In this document: positions 43,001-43,917 of the stretch, piece by piece
Numbering within the stretch: the first letter of the stretch is position 1
Layout of the letters: every line of letters starts with the position of its first letter
Assembly: GCA_017480525.1 (NCBI GenBank)
Contig: JAFVAM010000053.1
Span: 1-43,917, forward strand
Direction of reading: 5' to 3'
From: Bacteroidales bacterium
GTDB lineage: Bacteria > Bacteroidota > Bacteroidia > Bacteroidales > P3
DNA length: 43,917 nucleotides
Made by a program: the position numbers and the translations under genes
The notes under the pieces: model-generated
The model's database searches: none
What the model was told of the DNA's origin: nothing
The model's input: only the letters and a program-made list of their open reading frames with translations

Positions 43001-43917
43001 AATATCACGGTTAGCAGCATGAACTGCATGCCTCCGGCAAGACTAACGGTGACGAATGTCGCCTCCGAGGAGGCCACGTTGGCGTGGATTGGCAGCGGCA
43101 GTTACGAATACCGCTATGCTCCCGCCGCCGACACCTCCAACTGGGTCACCGGCACCACCTCCGACACCACTATTACGCTCACCAACCTCAACGCCAGCAC
43201 CTACTACCTCTTTATGATACATACTGACTGCGGCGCCGACGGTGTCAGCCGCTGGACCTCGACCGCATTCCGCACCGAGTGCGGCGTCATCTCTGTCCTG
43301 CCCTGGAACGAGACCTTCCAGAGCTACACCGCCGAAGCCGGCGCAGGCGAAGCCAGCAGCATCACCAACATCCCCTGCTGGGATGTCTACCAGACCAACG
43401 GAAACCTCAGCTTTGTGCAGAGCAGCTGGAACCACGAGGAAGGCGGTGCCAATGCCGTCCGCATCTATGCTGGCAACAACTATCCCACCTACATGGTCCT
43501 GCCTACTTTCGAAGAGGATCTGGAGAACCTGATGTTCACATTCTGGAGCAACTTCGACAACACCACCCTCCACATGGTAGTGGGCTACATGACGGACGGA
43601 AGCCTGACCAGCTCCTTCGTACCTCTGGACACCATCTGGGCCGCCACCGATAGCGACCGCAACCTGTGGACCTACAACGAGGTGATTTTCCCTGCCGGTG
43701 CCGAAGGCCGCATCGCCTACCGCTTCTATGGTAGCGGCACCACCAATGTGCGCCTCGACGACTTCACCGTCATGCTGGCCCCCTCTTGTAGGCGTCCGCA
43801 GAGTGTCTCTGTAAGCAATATCACTGCAAGCAGTGCCGACGTTGCCATCGTCGACCCCGGCGAAACCAACAACTATCACTATACCATCCTGCGGGACGGT
43901 GTGGTTGTGGACAGTGG
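40043..43917 (+). CDS. Very large secreted Fn3 / choice-of-anchor-J-like repeat protein (3' truncated)
   Basis: The frame runs open from ATG 40043 to the window end, at least 1,291 codons. A signal peptide (KKKLRFFALLAVLMVPWAAR) is followed by an N-terminal beta domain (to about residue 210). After it come repeated units, each starting with Cys and a Pro (CRVPNDL 211, CSRPIVG 453, CMRPEVI 713, CMPPARL 995, CRRPQSV 1249). A unit is 242-282 residues: a fibronectin III domain, then a jelly-roll domain of the choice-of-anchor-J or cleaved-adhesin kind (LPYTCDFEAA, SCWTRG, ending YIDDITIE). This architecture is typical of T9SS-exported surface adhesins, but the C-terminus that would carry the sorting domain is outside the window. 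The family call comes from pattern. Confidence 0.8.
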   Translation, partial: MKKKLRFFALLAVLMVPWAARADELTVCTNTTSDTTYKLPIYGAYCDYGHTTESVYPSRMLNALSGGTITSLTYYAATTHANVSWSGTSFRVYLEEVDDTVYSESNGPWKKTSAATLVYEGPLAVVNQTLEIPLDDPYTYDGGHLLVHIENNGGAQWAHAYFRKASTTHRSSAYRTEYGTPAWPTNATFSSSETDLPMCTFTYSSGDASVCRVPNDLRVSEISANNATFSWVARNEESEWIVYLNGEEYTSTSDTFYTFNTLNAMTVYTVGVRSVCGAGDTSRMATAMFQTPCAAITTLPYTCDFEAANTGSSPLPSCWTRGATSASNPYVINNSGNAHNSNRFLYIYGNCIIAALPVFDTTEINLAETQLTFYGKNGGGSVDVQVGAMNDPLDNSTFHLLGTLTLTNSQAHEFYELPLLGYQEGMGAYIALRGTTTSNAYIDDITIEPVPACSRPIVGTSTVLADEATITWSSTGTNFAVYYKKSSDASYTELDNFESTGDNNYSATLEELTPSTNYTFYVVALCDDDATPRSVDASFTTSCAMFSAENDMPLYFDFEDMPAGASFSRPCWNRVSFASSYSTWPQSYSQTGPGGVGQRAVYFYTDANAYQYIVMPPIDDLSNLMVSFSMRYISSGVGITVGVMTDANDTATFTPVRSFLPSSTNSSTWDDCETVLSQYEGEGHFIAFRIIPPTGTSGGVMMDNIHVDIAPSCMRPEVISVSNVSAYSGQLHIVDVSEGGNYLVELVHGNDTTTFSTSDTMVSLTELVPSTSYTVHVYKICPDGDTTTRSTNAAFQTPCVAVPIPWEENFNSLPQSNEVRNLLCWGYYNASWSNVMSGNGMGDLSTSYKHIKYGSSEGMDGSNHIVLNIYSTGTYPWFVTPQIDLSSDAALSFDLALNKWGTTQAPAGDLSDDRFIVAVTTDGGTTWTPLAMWGSDSTRDNYVYGNISSTSENIVLPLTQFVGDTIRIGFYGESTVSGDDNSIRIDNITVSSMNCMPPARLTVTNVASEEATLAWIGSGSYEYRYAPAADTSNWVTGTTSDTTITLTNLNASTYYLFMIHTDCGADGVSRWTSTAFRTECGVISVLPWNETFQSYTAEAGAGEASSITNIPCWDVYQTNGNLSFVQSSWNHEEGGANAVRIYAGNNYPTYMVLPTFEEDLENLMFTFWSNFDNTTLHMVVGYMTDGSLTSSFVPLDTIWAATDSDRNLWTYNEVIFPAGAEGRIAYRFYGSGTTNVRLDDFTVMLAPSCRRPQSVSVSNITASSADVAIVDPGETNNYHYTILRDGVVVDS

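Overview
The window comes from a Bacteroidales (Bacteroidota) chromosome of fairly high GC. Five things support this. Bacteroidota-type promoter -7 elements (TAnnTTTG) precede many genes. Starts lie in A-rich leaders with little Shine-Dalgarno sequence. There is a PorZ-like protein with a type IX secretion (T9SS) sorting domain, and a GldH lipoprotein beside RicT, HolB and a class A PBP. A VorB/Kor-type four-subunit ferredoxin oxidoreductase is also present. I cannot place it below order level. I saw no tRNA, rRNA, CRISPR array, transposase or phage gene, so this looks like core chromosome.

Layout. 1-8121 (+): end of guanylate kinase, mreC, a TraB/GumN protein, mreD, porZ-like, recO, and a secreted subtilase fused to a C-terminal outer-membrane barrel. 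8195-13008 (-): a GreA-like protein, an aminotransferase with a Lys/Ala-rich tail, a DUF1573 protein, a metallophosphoesterase and a DUF389 membrane protein. 13690-20503 (+): a small barrel protein, a 2-oxoacid:ferredoxin oxidoreductase operon (delta, alpha, beta, gamma), a lone urocanate hydratase and a SIMPL-domain protein. 20941-23990 (+): a complete preQ0/preQ1 operon queC-queD-queE-queF plus a pyridoxal-kinase-like gene, led by a preQ1-I riboswitch. 23985-27097 (-): ECF sigma, anti-sigma and two envelope proteins. 27427-33044 (+): C69 dipeptidase, CapA-like protein, then an operon of His-rich FMN-binding protein, PqqD-like protein, HprK-like kinase and a Ser/His signal-peptidase-VanZ fusion. 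32953-39649 (-): rlmN, class A PBP, gldH, ricT-like and holB. 40043 to the end (+): a very large secreted Fn3 repeat protein, open at the window edge.

How the genes work together. Much of the window serves the envelope: rod-shape proteins, peptidoglycan synthesis, T9SS and gliding-associated proteins, barrels, secreted peptidases and a T9SS-type adhesin. The queuosine-precursor operon is a self-contained regulon under its own riboswitch. The PqqD/HprK-like/peptidase-VanZ cluster resembles a reduced RiPP (modified peptide) maturation module with no visible precursor, and is the best candidate here for an undescribed system.

Non-coding structure worth attention: a family of three related intergenic elements of about 110 bp (hairpin, purine-rich arm, TTTCCAG end); the compact preQ1-I riboswitch placed almost at the predicted transcript start; phased ~21-bp repeats upstream of two promoters; and a 92-bp convergent overlap in which the VanZ gene runs into the catalytic end of rlmN.
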